From the NCBI GenBank assembly GCA_964390805.1, contig CAYMKL010000009.1:18929-82928 (forward strand): a DNA stretch of 64,000 bases, in the 5' to 3' direction. Under the pieces are notes generated by a model that saw only the letters and a list, made by a program, of their open reading frames with translations, was not told where the DNA came from and did no database searches. The position numbers and the translations under genes were made by a program. Below, piece after piece: positions 8,225 to 17,487 of the stretch. Positions within the stretch are counted from its first letter, which is position 1. Every line of letters begins with the position of its first letter. The DNA is from CAYMKL01 sp964390805. GTDB lineage: Bacteria > Chloroflexota > Anaerolineae > VGOG01.

Positions 8225-10011
8225 AAGTCAGTCCGATCACACTGGAAGTGATGCGCCACGCTTTCGCGTCGGTGGCAGAGCAGATGACGGCCACCGTCAC
8301 TCACACCGGCTATTCGCCGATACTGAAGGAGGGTAAGGATTGCTCATCGGCGCTCTTTGACCAGCGGGGCCGTCTCATCGCCGAGGGGGCCAATGTTCCC
8401 ATCCACCTCAATTGCCTGACGCCAGTGCTGGAGACTGTCTTGGCCCACTATTTTCCTGCCGAGAGCCTGGTGCCAGGAGATGTGATTCTGACCAATGACC
8501 CGTACGCCGGAGGCGGCTCAAGAGGGTCGCATCACACCAATGACATCATCTCCATCCAGCCGATTTTCTGGAACGATGGGTTGTTGGGCTTTGCCATCAT
8601 GATGGTTCATCACAGCGATGTGGGTGGGATGTGGTACGGTAATGGCGGCTGGAATCAGGAGATCTGGCAGGAAGGGTTGCGCTTGCAGCCGGTGAAGCTC
8701 TACAAAGCCGGGCAACTTGACGAGCAACTGCTGACATTGATCCTCAACAACTCTCGCCGACCCTACAACATGCGAGGCGATCTCCTGGCCCAGGTATCGG
8801 CCTGTTCCACGGGTGTCCGCGACATGGGTCGTCTGGCCGAGAAATACGGCATCGAGCTGCTGGAAGCCTGTGCGGAAGAGCTGATGGACTATTCGGAGCG
8901 ACGGACGCGAGCCGAACTGGCAACGATCCCCGATGGTCGTTACGAGCACGAGGAATTCGTCCTGGAAGACGGCACGGCGGGCGGCCCGTACCGTCTCAAG
9001 GTTGCCATCGAGGTGCAGGGCGGCGACCTGCTGGTGGACTACACCGGTACAGATCCCCAGATCAGGGGCCCGATCAACGCTCCCTGGTCGGCCACCTACT
9101 CCGCTACCCTCTATACCCTGCGCTGCCTGACCGACCCGACCATCCCCAGCAACGACGGTTGCCAGCGTCCCATCACCATCCGTGCCCCCGAAGGGAGCCT
9201 GGTGAATTGCCAACTGCCAGCGGCCTGCTACCAGCGTATGGTCGTCTGCCATAGTCTGGTGGATCTGATCATGGGGGCTCTGGCGCCCGCTGTCCCAGAG
9301 CGGGTAATGGCCGATTCCTGCGGCTGCATCTACAACAACGGCACCGGCATCAATTTGGAAAGCCACCCTCGAGGCGGAGACGTGGAAAATCGTCGGGGGT
9401 GGAGCGATTGCTGTAGCCACGGCGGTCTGGGAGCGCGATTCCGCAAAGATGGGATCAGCGCCATGGCCTGCCACATAACCAACGTCGCCAACGCACCGGT
9501 GGAGGTCACTGAGATCGGAGGGCCGGTCTTGATTCTGGAGCGTTCGCTGCGTCCAGATTCCGGTGGGCCCGGCCACTACCGGGGCGGACTGGGGAGCATC
9601 TACACCTGGAAGGCGCTGGCCCACGATGTGCGCTCCAGTTGGACTGCGCAGAAGACTGCCATCCCTCCCCAGGGTGTCTTCGGTGGGAGGCCGGGAGAGG
9701 TTGGTCGCTGGATCGTCAGGAAGGCCAGCGGAGAGGACTATGAGCTGGAGCACGCCATCGGAACCGCTGAGCTGGGCTACGGCGACTCCGTGGCCTGCCT
9801 GATGGCCGGCGGTGGCGGCTATGGCGATCCATTCTTGCGTGACCCGGAGGCGGTGCGGCGAGATGTGATATACGGCCTGGTATCCATCCAGAGTGCCCGG
9901 GATGACTATGGCGTGGTGATTGTGGATTCGGGAGCTTACGAAATTGACGTCGTCGCCACCGAGGCGCTCAGAAGCGAGCGCCGGGCTATGGAAGGGAACA
10001 ACGGACTTTAG
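8221..10011 (+). CDS. hyuB: hydantoinase/oxoprolinase subunit B (HyuB)
   Basis: 596 residues, the expected size for the B subunit. The diagnostic region ILTNDPYAGGGSRGSHHTND near residue 90, and the glycine-rich LMAGGGGYGDPF close to the C-terminus, are both present. The ATG overlaps the HyuA stop by four bases. With HyuA it forms the ATP-dependent ring-opening enzyme. A 411-codon open frame on the opposite strand is a compositional shadow. Confidence 0.9.
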   Translation: MKVSPITLEVMRHAFASVAEQMTATVTHTGYSPILKEGKDCSSALFDQRGRLIAEGANVPIHLNCLTPVLETVLAHYFPAESLVPGDVILTNDPYAGGGSRGSHHTNDIISIQPIFWNDGLLGFAIMMVHHSDVGGMWYGNGGWNQEIWQEGLRLQPVKLYKAGQLDEQLLTLILNNSRRPYNMRGDLLAQVSACSTGVRDMGRLAEKYGIELLEACAEELMDYSERRTRAELATIPDGRYEHEEFVLEDGTAGGPYRLKVAIEVQGGDLLVDYTGTDPQIRGPINAPWSATYSATLYTLRCLTDPTIPSNDGCQRPITIRAPEGSLVNCQLPAACYQRMVVCHSLVDLIMGALAPAVPERVMADSCGCIYNNGTGINLESHPRGGDVENRRGWSDCCSHGGLGARFRKDGISAMACHITNVANAPVEVTEIGGPVLILERSLRPDSGGPGHYRGGLGSIYTWKALAHDVRSSWTAQKTAIPPQGVFGGRPGEVGRWIVRKASGEDYELEHAIGTAELGYGDSVACLMAGGGGYGDPFLRDPEAVRRDVIYGLVSIQSARDDYGVVIVDSGAYEIDVVATEALRSERRAMEGNNGL

Positions 10012-10196
10012 GATTTAACGGACACATGACAACCCCAGGCTCCCGCTGGACGGCCACGTCCAGCGGCCTGGCAAGCCAGAATTCCGTTTGCACAGGCCTC
10101 ATGGGCCTGGATGGTTCGACTACGCTCACCACAGGCTTGGCAGTCCAGTCTGAGCAGGCTGAGCAGTTGCATAATCTTCTAGCAAGGAGGAAACAA

Positions 10197-11312
10197 GTGA
10201 GACAACCTGAGGTTCTCATCGTTGGACTGGGGGGCGTGGGAAGCTGGGTGCTGGAGTTGCTGGCCCGCGTCGAGGGGATTTCGTATATCGTCGGGGCAGA
10301 CTTCAATGAGGATTGGGGGCAACGCAAGGTCAATACCGTAGCAAGTGGGCTCGTCTTGCAGGGGTACTATCCCCGCCTGGAGTTCGTCAGAATAGACCTG
10401 CGAGACGTGGACGCCACGGCAGAGACCATTGCGCGCTTGCAGCCCCGGTTGATCTTCAACTGCGCCACGTTGCAGACCTGGTGGGTGAGACACCAGTATC
10501 TGACACCAGAGCAGGCAGCACGGCTGGGCGAAGCTGGCTCCGGCCCCTGGCTGCCCACTCACATGGCTCTGGCTCGCAAGTTGATGCTGGCTATCCAGAC
10601 CTGTGGTTGGCAGGGCCACGTCATCAACAGCGGTTTCGCCGACGCCAGCAACATGGTGCTGGCCAAGCAAGGTCTGGCGCCGACCATGGGCCTGGGCAAC
10701 ATTGACCTCAGAGTGCCTGTTATCCAGTTGAGCGTAGCCCAGCGGCTCAACGTGCCAGTGCGCAACGTGAGCGTGTACGCCGTGCTCCATCACTACCACA
10801 TTCGTACTTTCCGCAGTCCCCCTCCCGGCGGCATACCGCCCTACTTCTTGCGCCTCATGGTTGGCGACCACGACGTTACCGGTCAGTTCGACACTGACCA
10901 GTTGCTCCAGGAATTGCCGCCAGGACTTAGTGCCAACCATCTCGACCCGGTGGTCGCTGCTTCCGGTGTCAAGAATGCCCTGGCCCTGCTGCGCGACACC
11001 GGCTTGTTGACCCACACCAATGGCCCACAGGGGTTGCCGGGCGGGTATCCGGTCCGTGTCAGCGCCGCTGGCGCCGAGGTGTTCCTACCTGAAGGGATTA
11101 CACTTGAAGAGGCCGTGGCCATTAATGAAAACGCGCAGCGTGGCGATGGCATTGAGCGGATCGAAGACGACGGGACGGTGATTTACACCGAGAAGGCCGT
11201 CCAGATCATGAAAGAGGTTCTGGACTATGATCTGGCTCCACTGAAATTCGACGAATGTGACGAGCGGGCCGAGGAGCTTGTAGCGCGTTTCAGAGCCCTC
11301 GCCAACGAGTGA
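10197..11312 (+). CDS. saccharopine-dehydrogenase-like NAD(P)-binding oxidoreductase
   Basis: 371 residues. GTG at 10197 was chosen because AAGGAGG sits at 10184-10190 and the protein then opens directly with the Rossmann motif LIVGLGGVGSW. An ATG at 10026 in the same frame would add 57 low-complexity residues from repeat-like DNA. The fold resembles the saccharopine dehydrogenase / homospermidine-synthase NAD(P)-binding superfamily, with the segment RLIFNCATLQTWW after the nucleotide-binding half. A role in oxidising or reductively coupling an amine intermediate fits the cluster, but the reaction is not determined by sequence. Confidence 0.65.
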   Translation: MRQPEVLIVGLGGVGSWVLELLARVEGISYIVGADFNEDWGQRKVNTVASGLVLQGYYPRLEFVRIDLRDVDATAETIARLQPRLIFNCATLQTWWVRHQYLTPEQAARLGEAGSGPWLPTHMALARKLMLAIQTCGWQGHVINSGFADASNMVLAKQGLAPTMGLGNIDLRVPVIQLSVAQRLNVPVRNVSVYAVLHHYHIRTFRSPPPGGIPPYFLRLMVGDHDVTGQFDTDQLLQELPPGLSANHLDPVVAASGVKNALALLRDTGLLTHTNGPQGLPGGYPVRVSAAGAEVFLPEGITLEEAVAINENAQRGDGIERIEDDGTVIYTEKAVQIMKEVLDYDLAPLKFDECDERAEELVARFRALANE

Positions 11313-11323
11313 CGGCAATCTAT

Positions 11324-11404
11324 ATCATCACCGAGGCCCAGATGGATGAAGTAGTGCGATTGCTGCGAGAGGCCATTCTTGAAGTAAGTGAAAGCCCTTG
11401 TTGA
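11324..11404 (+). pseudogene. remnant of a class III aminotransferase C-terminus
   Basis: Read in frame, this short stretch encodes IITEAQMDEVVRLLREAILE and ends at TGA 11402-11404. It matches the C-terminal end of the aminotransferase at 318-1679 (IITEAQMDEVARFLREAVLE) almost residue for residue. No start codon or other part of such a gene is nearby. It is the tail of a lost paralogue or a partial duplication, and points to rearrangement of this cluster. Confidence 0.75.
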
Positions 11405-11452
11405 GATCAGCCCTTTCCCCGCAGGATTCTTGATTCGGGACTGAAGAACCCT

Positions 11453-13285
11453 ATGCCTAATCTCATCCTTTACAACGGCAGATTGGTGACCCAAGATGTC
11501 AGAATCCCTCAGGCCACTGCCCTCGCCACCCGCGAGGGCCGGTTTTTGGCCGTGGGAGACGACGGTGACATCCGGGCGATGGCCCGTCCCGGCACTCAAC
11601 TGATTGACCTGAACAATCGTCTGGTCTTGCCCGGCCTGACCGATGCGCATTTCCATCTCTATGACTGGTCGCTCGGCTTGCGCCGTCTACCTCTGGCTGA
11701 TGCGGTCTCGTTGTCCGACCTGCGCCAGCGGCTGGCTCAAAAGGCAAGCGAGGCGCCACGCGGCCACTGGATCATGGGCCAGGGCTGGAACGAGACCCGC
11801 TGGCCCGATCCGCGCATCCCCACCCGGTCCGATCTGGACGATGTGGCCCCCGACCATCCCGCCATCTTGTGGCGCAATGATATGCACCTGGCCGTGGTCA
11901 ACTCCAACGCGCTGCGGAAAGCGGGCATCACCGGTGATACCCCCGACCCGCCCGAGGGCGTCATTGATCGGGACGAGTCGGGAGAGCCGACCGGAGTGCT
12001 GCGCGAGCTGGCCATCAACCTGGTGAGAGACGTCATCCCTCCGCCCATCGACGCCGAGGCAGCCGAAGCCATGCGTGATGGATTCACTGTCCTCCATCGC
12101 CTAGGGCTAACCGGCATTCACGATTGCCGTATCATGGGCGGAGCCGATGGACTGCCGGCCTTTCGAGCTTACCAACGTCTGCAGTCGTCGGGCGAACTGG
12201 CTCTGCGGCTGTGGATGCACATCCCCGGCAAGCGCCTGAACGAAGCCATCGCCCTGGGTCTGCGCACCGGCTTCGGCAACGACCGTTTGCGCGTGGGGCA
12301 CGTCAAGTTCTTCGCCGACGGCGGCCAGGGCGCTCGCACGGCCTGGATGCTGTCGCCCTACGAAGACACAGGCCAGTGCGGCATGCCCCTGACGCCGATG
12401 GCAGAGATCGCCGAGGCTGTGCGCCGCGCCAATCAGGCGGGGCTGGCCTTGGCCGTCCACTCCATCGGCGACCGCGCCAACCGAGAATTGCTCACTGTCT
12501 TCGAGCAACACGCAATACGCAACACGCAATACGTCCCCCACCGCATCGAGCACGTGCAGATAATCCGCCCCGAGGACGTAACCCGTCTGGCCCGCCTGGG
12601 CATCGTGGCCTCGGTGCAGCCCATTCACGCCACCGACGACATCCCGATGATCAAGCAGTCAGTGGGCTCGCGAGGGCGCTTTGCCTATGCCTTCCGCGAC
12701 ATGCTGGATGCGGGCGTGACCCTGGCCCTCGGCTCCGATGGGCCGGTGGCCGATCCCAACCCGCTATGGGGCATCCACGCCGCTGTCACCCGCCAGCGGC
12801 GAGACGGCACTCCACCGGGCGGCTGGTACCCCCAGCAGCGCCTGACCGTGGCCGAGGCAGTGTGGGGCTTCACCATGGGGCCGGCCCTGGCCAGCGGCCG
12901 GGACGCCGAGCTCGGCAGCATCACCCCCGGCAAGCTGGCAGACCTGATCGTCCTCGACCGCGACATCTTCACCATCGAGCCCATGGAGATTGCCCAGACA
13001 CAGGTGGTGATGACCGTCTTCGACGGGAGAGTGGTGTACCGACTAATGAAAGTACGCCTCAAGCTCTTTGCTGTTTTTCGTCGTTATCTGCCCCCTGGTA
13101 CGAAGGGCAACGCCTGTGACGTGGAGGTTCCAGAGGGCACTCAGGTCAGCGATTTGCTGTCTCAGTTCGGCCTGTCGGAAAAGGAATCACGAACGATCCT
13201 GGTTAACGGTCGAGATGCCGGGCCCGATCGGGTTTTGCAGGATGGTGACGTCGTTGCCGCTTTCCCGACCATGGCCGGTGGATGA
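11453..13285 (+). CDS. YtcJ-like amidohydrolase fused to a MoaD/ThiS-like sulfur-carrier domain
   Basis: 610 residues. Residues 1-530 are an amidohydrolase of the YtcJ/exoenzyme-regulatory type: GLTDAHFHLYDW metal site, HRIEHVQII, LALGSDGPVADPNPLWGIH, and a C-terminal strand ending DGRVVYR. Such enzymes hydrolyse cyclic or linear amides. Residues 532-610 are a separate beta-grasp domain beginning MKVRLKLFAVFRRYLPPG and ending MAGG, the di-glycine end used by MoaD/ThiS sulfur carriers and by small MoaD-like proteins encoded next to tungsten oxidoreductases. No stop codon separates the two; an in-frame ATG at 13046 could allow internal initiation. The stop overlaps an upstream in-frame ATG (13282) of the oxidoreductase frame. 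Either a true fusion or a lost stop codon is possible. Confidence 0.85.
   Translation: MPNLILYNGRLVTQDVRIPQATALATREGRFLAVGDDGDIRAMARPGTQLIDLNNRLVLPGLTDAHFHLYDWSLGLRRLPLADAVSLSDLRQRLAQKASEAPRGHWIMGQGWNETRWPDPRIPTRSDLDDVAPDHPAILWRNDMHLAVVNSNALRKAGITGDTPDPPEGVIDRDESGEPTGVLRELAINLVRDVIPPPIDAEAAEAMRDGFTVLHRLGLTGIHDCRIMGGADGLPAFRAYQRLQSSGELALRLWMHIPGKRLNEAIALGLRTGFGNDRLRVGHVKFFADGGQGARTAWMLSPYEDTGQCGMPLTPMAEIAEAVRRANQAGLALAVHSIGDRANRELLTVFEQHAIRNTQYVPHRIEHVQIIRPEDVTRLARLGIVASVQPIHATDDIPMIKQSVGSRGRFAYAFRDMLDAGVTLALGSDGPVADPNPLWGIHAAVTRQRRDGTPPGGWYPQQRLTVAEAVWGFTMGPALASGRDAELGSITPGKLADLIVLDRDIFTIEPMEIAQTQVVMTVFDGRVVYRLMKVRLKLFAVFRRYLPPGTKGNACDVEVPEGTQVSDLLSQFGLSEKESRTILVNGRDAGPDRVLQDGDVVAAFPTMAGG
12509..12529 (+). 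repeat. heptamer array (three 7-bp units) inside the amidohydrolase gene
   Basis: Three units of YACGCAA (CACGCAA, TACGCAA, CACGCAA). The total of 21 bp is a multiple of both 7 and 3, so the reading frame is kept, giving HAIRNTQ. Similar heptamer arrays occur elsewhere in the window. Confidence 0.6.
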
Positions 13286-13295
13286 TTGCGTTTCC

Positions 13296-13328
13296 AGACT
13301 TCCAAAGTTTCCCAAACTTCGGAAGTCT
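13296..13328 (+). repeat. solo palindrome related to the ~99-bp element ends
   Basis: AGACTTCCAAAGTTT (13296-13310) and AAACTTCGGAAGTCT (13314-13328) pair 14 of 15 bases with a 3-nt loop. The arms resemble the ends of the 99-bp element at 21164-21262 but without an interior. It lies in the leader just upstream of the aldehyde oxidoreductase start. Confidence 0.55.
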
Positions 13329-13362
13329 TCACCACTATTTCAAAGAGGAGGACACCCAAGCA

Positions 13363-15207
13363 ATGTTTGGCTGGCACGGCAAAATACTCAGAGTAGACCT
13401 AACCAACGAAAGGGTCTCGGTAGAGGAGGTAGACCCCCAGACGGCCAAAGACTTCATCGGCGGCCGGGGCTGGGCTATCAAGTACCTTTACGATGAAGTG
13501 GATCCAGCCGTGGACCCTCTGGCGCCAGAGAACAAGCTTATCTTCGGCACCGGACCGCTCACGGCTACCCCCGCACCGACCGGTAACCGCTACGTGGTGA
13601 CCACCAAATCGCCCCTCACCGGGGCGCTATCTTGCTCCAACTCCGGAGGCGTGTTCCCCACCGAGATGAAACGCACGGGCTTCGATCTGTTCATCTTTGA
13701 AGGGAAGGCAGAGCGGCCGGTATACCTGTGGGTCAATGACGATGCGGATAAACAACATCCGGCGGAGATCCGCTCAGCGGAGCATCTGTGGGGCAAGAAC
13801 GTCCATCAGACCGAGGACATCCTGCTAGAGGAGACCGACCCCAAGGCCAAAGTGGCTTGCATCGGCCCGGCTGGCGAGCGGCTGGTCAAGATAGCGGCCA
13901 TTATGAACGACAAGCACCGGGCAGCGGCTCGCTCCGGGGTGGGCGCGGTCATGGGCAGCAAGAAGCTCAAAGCGGTGGTCGTGCGGGGCACGCAAAAGAC
14001 GCCCCTGGCCGAACCCAAAGCAATGCGAGAACTGTGCAAGCTCGTGCACTCCGAGGTCAAGGCCGATGTCAAAAAAGGCTCGTCGCTGCGCGAGTATGGT
14101 ACCGCCTACGTGCCGCCGGTGACCAACGAGATGGGCATCCTGCCCACCCGCAACTTTCAGACCGGGGTGTTCGAGGGGGTGGACAATATCAACGGGCCTA
14201 CCCTAACAGAGAATTACCTGATTCGCCCCAAACCGTGCTTTGGCTGTCCCATTGCCTGCGGGCGGGATACGCGGGTGGATGATCCGGTGTATGGTGGGGA
14301 AGGGGAAGGCCCGGAGTACGAGACCATCGCCGCCCTGGGCAGCAGTTGCGGCATTGACAACCTGGCTGCGGTGGCCAAAGCCAACTACGTGTGTAACGAG
14401 CTGGGCGTGGATACCATCTCCATGGGCGTGACCCTCTCCTGCGCCATGGAAATGTACGAAAAGGGCATCCTGCCGGAAAGCGACGTAGGGCGACCGCTGG
14501 GCTTCGGCGACGCCGATGCGGTGATCGCGCTGGTCAGGAAGACGGCCTATCGGGAAGATTTCGGCGACGCCCTGGCCGAGGGCAGCTACCGACTGGCGGA
14601 GAAGTACGGCCATCCCGAATTCTCCATCACGGCCAGGAAGCTCGAGTTTCCGGGCTACGACCCTCGCGGCGCTAAAGGTATGGGCTTGCTGTACGCTACC
14701 TCCAACATCGGCGCTTCCCACATGGCTGGCGACCTGGCCTATGTCGAAGTCTTTGGCGTCCCTGAGAAGATAGACCCCCTTACCATCGAGGACAAGCCCC
14801 GGCTGATCAAGTTGTTCGAGGACGCCTTCACCGTCATTGACGCCGCCGGGCTGTGCGTCTTCCTGAGCGTCCGCTACCTGTTCGATCCCGACGTCAACCT
14901 GTGGCCCGCTCGCCTGACCAAACTGATGAACTACGCTACGGGCGCTGGCTACACCGAGGAAACGCTGCTCCAGGCCGGCGAGCGCATCTTCAACCTGGAA
15001 CGGCTCTTCCTGCTGAAAGCGGGCTTCACCAAAGACGACGACACCCTGCCCAAACGGATGCTGGAGGAGCCCATGCCCGAAGGCCCGGCCAAAGGGCACG
15101 TGGTGGAACTGGATAAAATGCTGCCCCAATTCTACCGGCTGCGCGGCTGGGACGAAAACGGCGCACCCACCGACGCCAAGCTGGTCGAGTTAGGGTTGGC
15201 CCGCTAA
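13363..15207 (+). CDS. aldehyde ferredoxin oxidoreductase (tungsten/molybdenum-dependent)
   Basis: 614 residues, the normal AOR length. The ATG at 13363 follows AAAGAGGAGG and gives the family start MFGWHGKILRVDLTN. The earlier in-frame ATG at 13282 would prepend residues derived from a palindromic repeat. The iron-sulfur cysteines are visible as CFGCPIAC (C-x2-C-x3-C) and the later cysteine in DAAGLCVFL. GPEYET and the N-terminal pterin-binding region are present. AOR oxidises aldehydes to carboxylic acids with ferredoxin as acceptor, using a bis-pyranopterin tungsten centre. Preceded by a MoaD-like domain and followed by an aminotransferase, it probably takes the aldehyde made by transamination to the acid that the CoA-transferases activate. 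Confidence 0.93.
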   Translation: MFGWHGKILRVDLTNERVSVEEVDPQTAKDFIGGRGWAIKYLYDEVDPAVDPLAPENKLIFGTGPLTATPAPTGNRYVVTTKSPLTGALSCSNSGGVFPTEMKRTGFDLFIFEGKAERPVYLWVNDDADKQHPAEIRSAEHLWGKNVHQTEDILLEETDPKAKVACIGPAGERLVKIAAIMNDKHRAAARSGVGAVMGSKKLKAVVVRGTQKTPLAEPKAMRELCKLVHSEVKADVKKGSSLREYGTAYVPPVTNEMGILPTRNFQTGVFEGVDNINGPTLTENYLIRPKPCFGCPIACGRDTRVDDPVYGGEGEGPEYETIAALGSSCGIDNLAAVAKANYVCNELGVDTISMGVTLSCAMEMYEKGILPESDVGRPLGFGDADAVIALVRKTAYREDFGDALAEGSYRLAEKYGHPEFSITARKLEFPGYDPRGAKGMGLLYATSNIGASHMAGDLAYVEVFGVPEKIDPLTIEDKPRLIKLFEDAFTVIDAAGLCVFLSVRYLFDPDVNLWPARLTKLMNYATGAGYTEETLLQAGERIFNLERLFLLKAGFTKDDDTLPKRMLEEPMPEGPAKGHVVELDKMLPQFYRLRGWDENGAPTDAKLVELGLAR

Positions 15208-15223
15208 AATACGGAGGCGAGGA

Positions 15224-16564
15224 ATGACCTCAGAACAACATCTACCACAGATTATCACCGAACTGCCCGGACCAAAGGCACGGGCGCTGCTCGAAACGGA
15301 CAAGCGAGTCACCTCACCGTCATTGCCCCGTGCTTATCCGTTGGTGGCCAACCAGGCCCAGGGCTGCATGGTGACGGACGTGGATGGCAATCGCTTCCTC
15401 GACCTCGCCGCTGGCATCGCCGTTTGCTCCACTGGCCACTGCCACCCACGAGTGGTCCAGGCCATCCAAGATCAGGCCGCTCGCCTCATTCACATCTGCG
15501 GATCCGATTTCTACTATCCCCCTTTCATCAACGCTGCGGCGAAACTGGCCGACATCGCCCCCGGGCCCGGGCCGTGGCAGGTCTTCTTGACCAACTCAGG
15601 GGCCGAGGCGGTGGAAGGGGCGCTGAAACTGGCCCGCTACGCCACTGGCCGACACCGCTTCATCGCCTTCCTGGGAGCCTTCCACGGCCGGACGCTGGGT
15701 ACCATCTCGCTGACGGCTAGCAAGCCGAAATACCGCCGTCGCTTCGGGCCGCTGCTCCCCGGCGTGACGCACGTCCCCTACGGCGATTGCTTCCACTGCC
15801 ATTACAGCCTGCGTTACCCGGACTGCGGTCTGGCCTGTGTGGACTACATCGAACAGGAAATCTTCACTCGCATCGCGCCCCCGGAGGATGTGGCAGCGGT
15901 CATTGTCGAGCCAGTGCAGGGCGAGGGGGGATATGTGGTGCCGCCGCCCGATTGGCTGCCAGCCCTGCGCGCTCTATGCGACCGCTACGGCATCCTGCTC
16001 ATCGCCGACGAGGTGCAGAGCGGGATAGGCCGCACGGGCAAGATGTTCGCCATCGAGCACTTCGGCGTAGTGCCGGACATCATCACCACGGCCAAGGGGA
16101 TCGCCTCCGGGATGCCGCTGGGGGCCTTTATCGCCAAGGCGGAGTTGATGACGTGGGAAAAGGGCGCTCACGGGAGCACCTTCGGTGGCAACCCTGTGAC
16201 CTGTACAGCGGCCCTGGAGACCATCGCCCTGATAGAGGAAGAGCTGATGGAGAACGCTGCCCAGGTGGGGGGCTATCTGCTGGAACGTCTGGCGGCTGTT
16301 CAAACCGAACATCCAACTGTGGCCGACGTGCGCGGCCTGGGGCTGATGATTGGCGTGGAGTTCCAGACCGGCGAGCAAGCTACGGCTGTGGCGGAAGGCT
16401 GCTTCCGACGCGGGCTCATCGTGCTGGAGTGCGGCGACAAAGCGATTCGCCTCTCTCCGCCACTGGTGATCAGTCAGGAGGAGGCGGACGTGGCCCTGGG
16501 TATCCTGGAAGCCGTCATTGGAGAACGGTGTCCTGAGCTTGTCGAAGGGGTGGAGAATGTCTGA
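15224..16564 (+). CDS. class III aminotransferase (4-aminobutyrate aminotransferase-like)
   Basis: 446 residues. SGAEAVEGALKLAR, ADEVQSGIGRTGK and the PLP lysine in TTAKGIASGMPLG are all in place. It is closer to canonical GabT enzymes than its paralogue at 318-1679. GGAGGCGAGG precedes the ATG. The final residues, CPELVEGVENV, come from an inverted copy of the dispersed 20-bp repeat (16530-16549), so the natural C-terminus has been rewritten. The gene overlaps the CoA-transferase A gene by 8 bases. It likely produces a semialdehyde that AOR oxidises. Confidence 0.9.
   Translation: MTSEQHLPQIITELPGPKARALLETDKRVTSPSLPRAYPLVANQAQGCMVTDVDGNRFLDLAAGIAVCSTGHCHPRVVQAIQDQAARLIHICGSDFYYPPFINAAAKLADIAPGPGPWQVFLTNSGAEAVEGALKLARYATGRHRFIAFLGAFHGRTLGTISLTASKPKYRRRFGPLLPGVTHVPYGDCFHCHYSLRYPDCGLACVDYIEQEIFTRIAPPEDVAAVIVEPVQGEGGYVVPPPDWLPALRALCDRYGILLIADEVQSGIGRTGKMFAIEHFGVVPDIITTAKGIASGMPLGAFIAKAELMTWEKGAHGSTFGGNPVTCTAALETIALIEEELMENAAQVGGYLLERLAAVQTEHPTVADVRGLGLMIGVEFQTGEQATAVAEGCFRRGLIVLECGDKAIRLSPPLVISQEEADVALGILEAVIGERCPELVEGVENV
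16530..16549 (-). repeat. dispersed 20-bp repeat, inverted copy at the end of the aminotransferase gene
   Basis: GTCCTGAGCTTGTCGAAGGG on the plus strand, the reverse complement of CCCTTCGACAAGCTCAGGAC. It provides the last codons of the aminotransferase and lies just before the CoA-transferase start. Confidence 0.8.
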
Positions 16565-17474
16565 CAAACTGATGAGTATGCACGACGCCATCGCCGCCCA
16601 CATTCACGATGGGGATACCGTGGCCATCGAGGGCTTCACTGCCTGCATCTGTTTCGCCGCCGCCCACGAGATCATCCGCCAGGGCCGCCGCGATTTGACG
16701 CTGTGCCGCATGACGCCCGACCTGATCTACGACCAGATGATCGCCGCCGGGTGCGCCCGCAAAATGGTCTTCTCCTACCTGGGCAACCCCGGCGTTGGTT
16801 CCCTGCACTGTGTTCGTCGGGCGGTGGAGAAAGGCATCCCACAGGCCATCGAACTAGAAGAGTACTCCCACTTCGGGACGGTGGGGCGATACCTGGCGGG
16901 GGCATACCGGCTGCCCTTCTTCCCCCTGCGCTCCTACGCAGGGAGCGACCTGCCAAGAGTCAATCCCCGCATCCGCTTCGTGGAAAGCCCCTACGGGGAC
17001 AGCTCCATCGCCGTCGTTCCGCCCCTCAACCCCGACGTGGCCATCGTTCACGCCCAACGGGCCGACCGAGAGGGGAACACCCAACTGTGGGGGCTGCTGG
17101 GGGTGCAGAAGGAGGCCGCCTTCGCGGCTGGGCACGTCATCGTCGTGGTGGAGGAGATCGTGGACGAGGCAGTGATCCGCGCCGACCCAAATCGCACCAT
17201 CATCCCGGGCCTGGTGGTGGACGCCGTGGTCCACGAGCCCTATGGCGCCCATCCCTCGTACGCGCAGGGGTACTACGATCGGGACAACGAGTTCTACCTG
17301 CGGTGGGACGGGATCAGTCGAGACGAGGCGGCCACGCGGGCCTGGCTGGAGGAGTGGGTCTACGGCGTGCGGGACCGGGCGGAGTACGTGGACAAAATGG
17401 GTCCAGAGACCTGGGAGCGGCTGTTACCGGGAGAGGCGATGGCCAGCCCAGTGAACTACGGCAAGTATGGGTAG
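16557..17474 (+). CDS. CoA-transferase subunit A (glutaconate CoA-transferase-like)
   Basis: 305 residues of the family I CoA-transferase alpha type. Visible features include DGDTVAIEGF near the N-terminus and the conserved region DVAIVHAQRADREGNTQLWG. The ATG at 16557 overlaps the upstream aminotransferase end by 8 bases. The partner beta subunit is the next gene at 17582. Together they would transfer CoA from acetyl-CoA or a similar donor to a dicarboxylic or hydroxy acid. Confidence 0.88.
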   Translation: MSDKLMSMHDAIAAHIHDGDTVAIEGFTACICFAAAHEIIRQGRRDLTLCRMTPDLIYDQMIAAGCARKMVFSYLGNPGVGSLHCVRRAVEKGIPQAIELEEYSHFGTVGRYLAGAYRLPFFPLRSYAGSDLPRVNPRIRFVESPYGDSSIAVVPPLNPDVAIVHAQRADREGNTQLWGLLGVQKEAAFAAGHVIVVVEEIVDEAVIRADPNRTIIPGLVVDAVVHEPYGAHPSYAQGYYDRDNEFYLRWDGISRDEAATRAWLEEWVYGVRDRAEYVDKMGPETWERLLPGEAMASPVNYGKYG

Positions 17475-17487
17475 GCTGGTACATTGG

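Noticed and set aside
8518..9753. Minus-strand 411-codon open frame
   Set aside because: It lies wholly inside hyuB, has no family resemblance or ribosome-binding site, and is explained by the codon bias of the high-G+C gene opposite.
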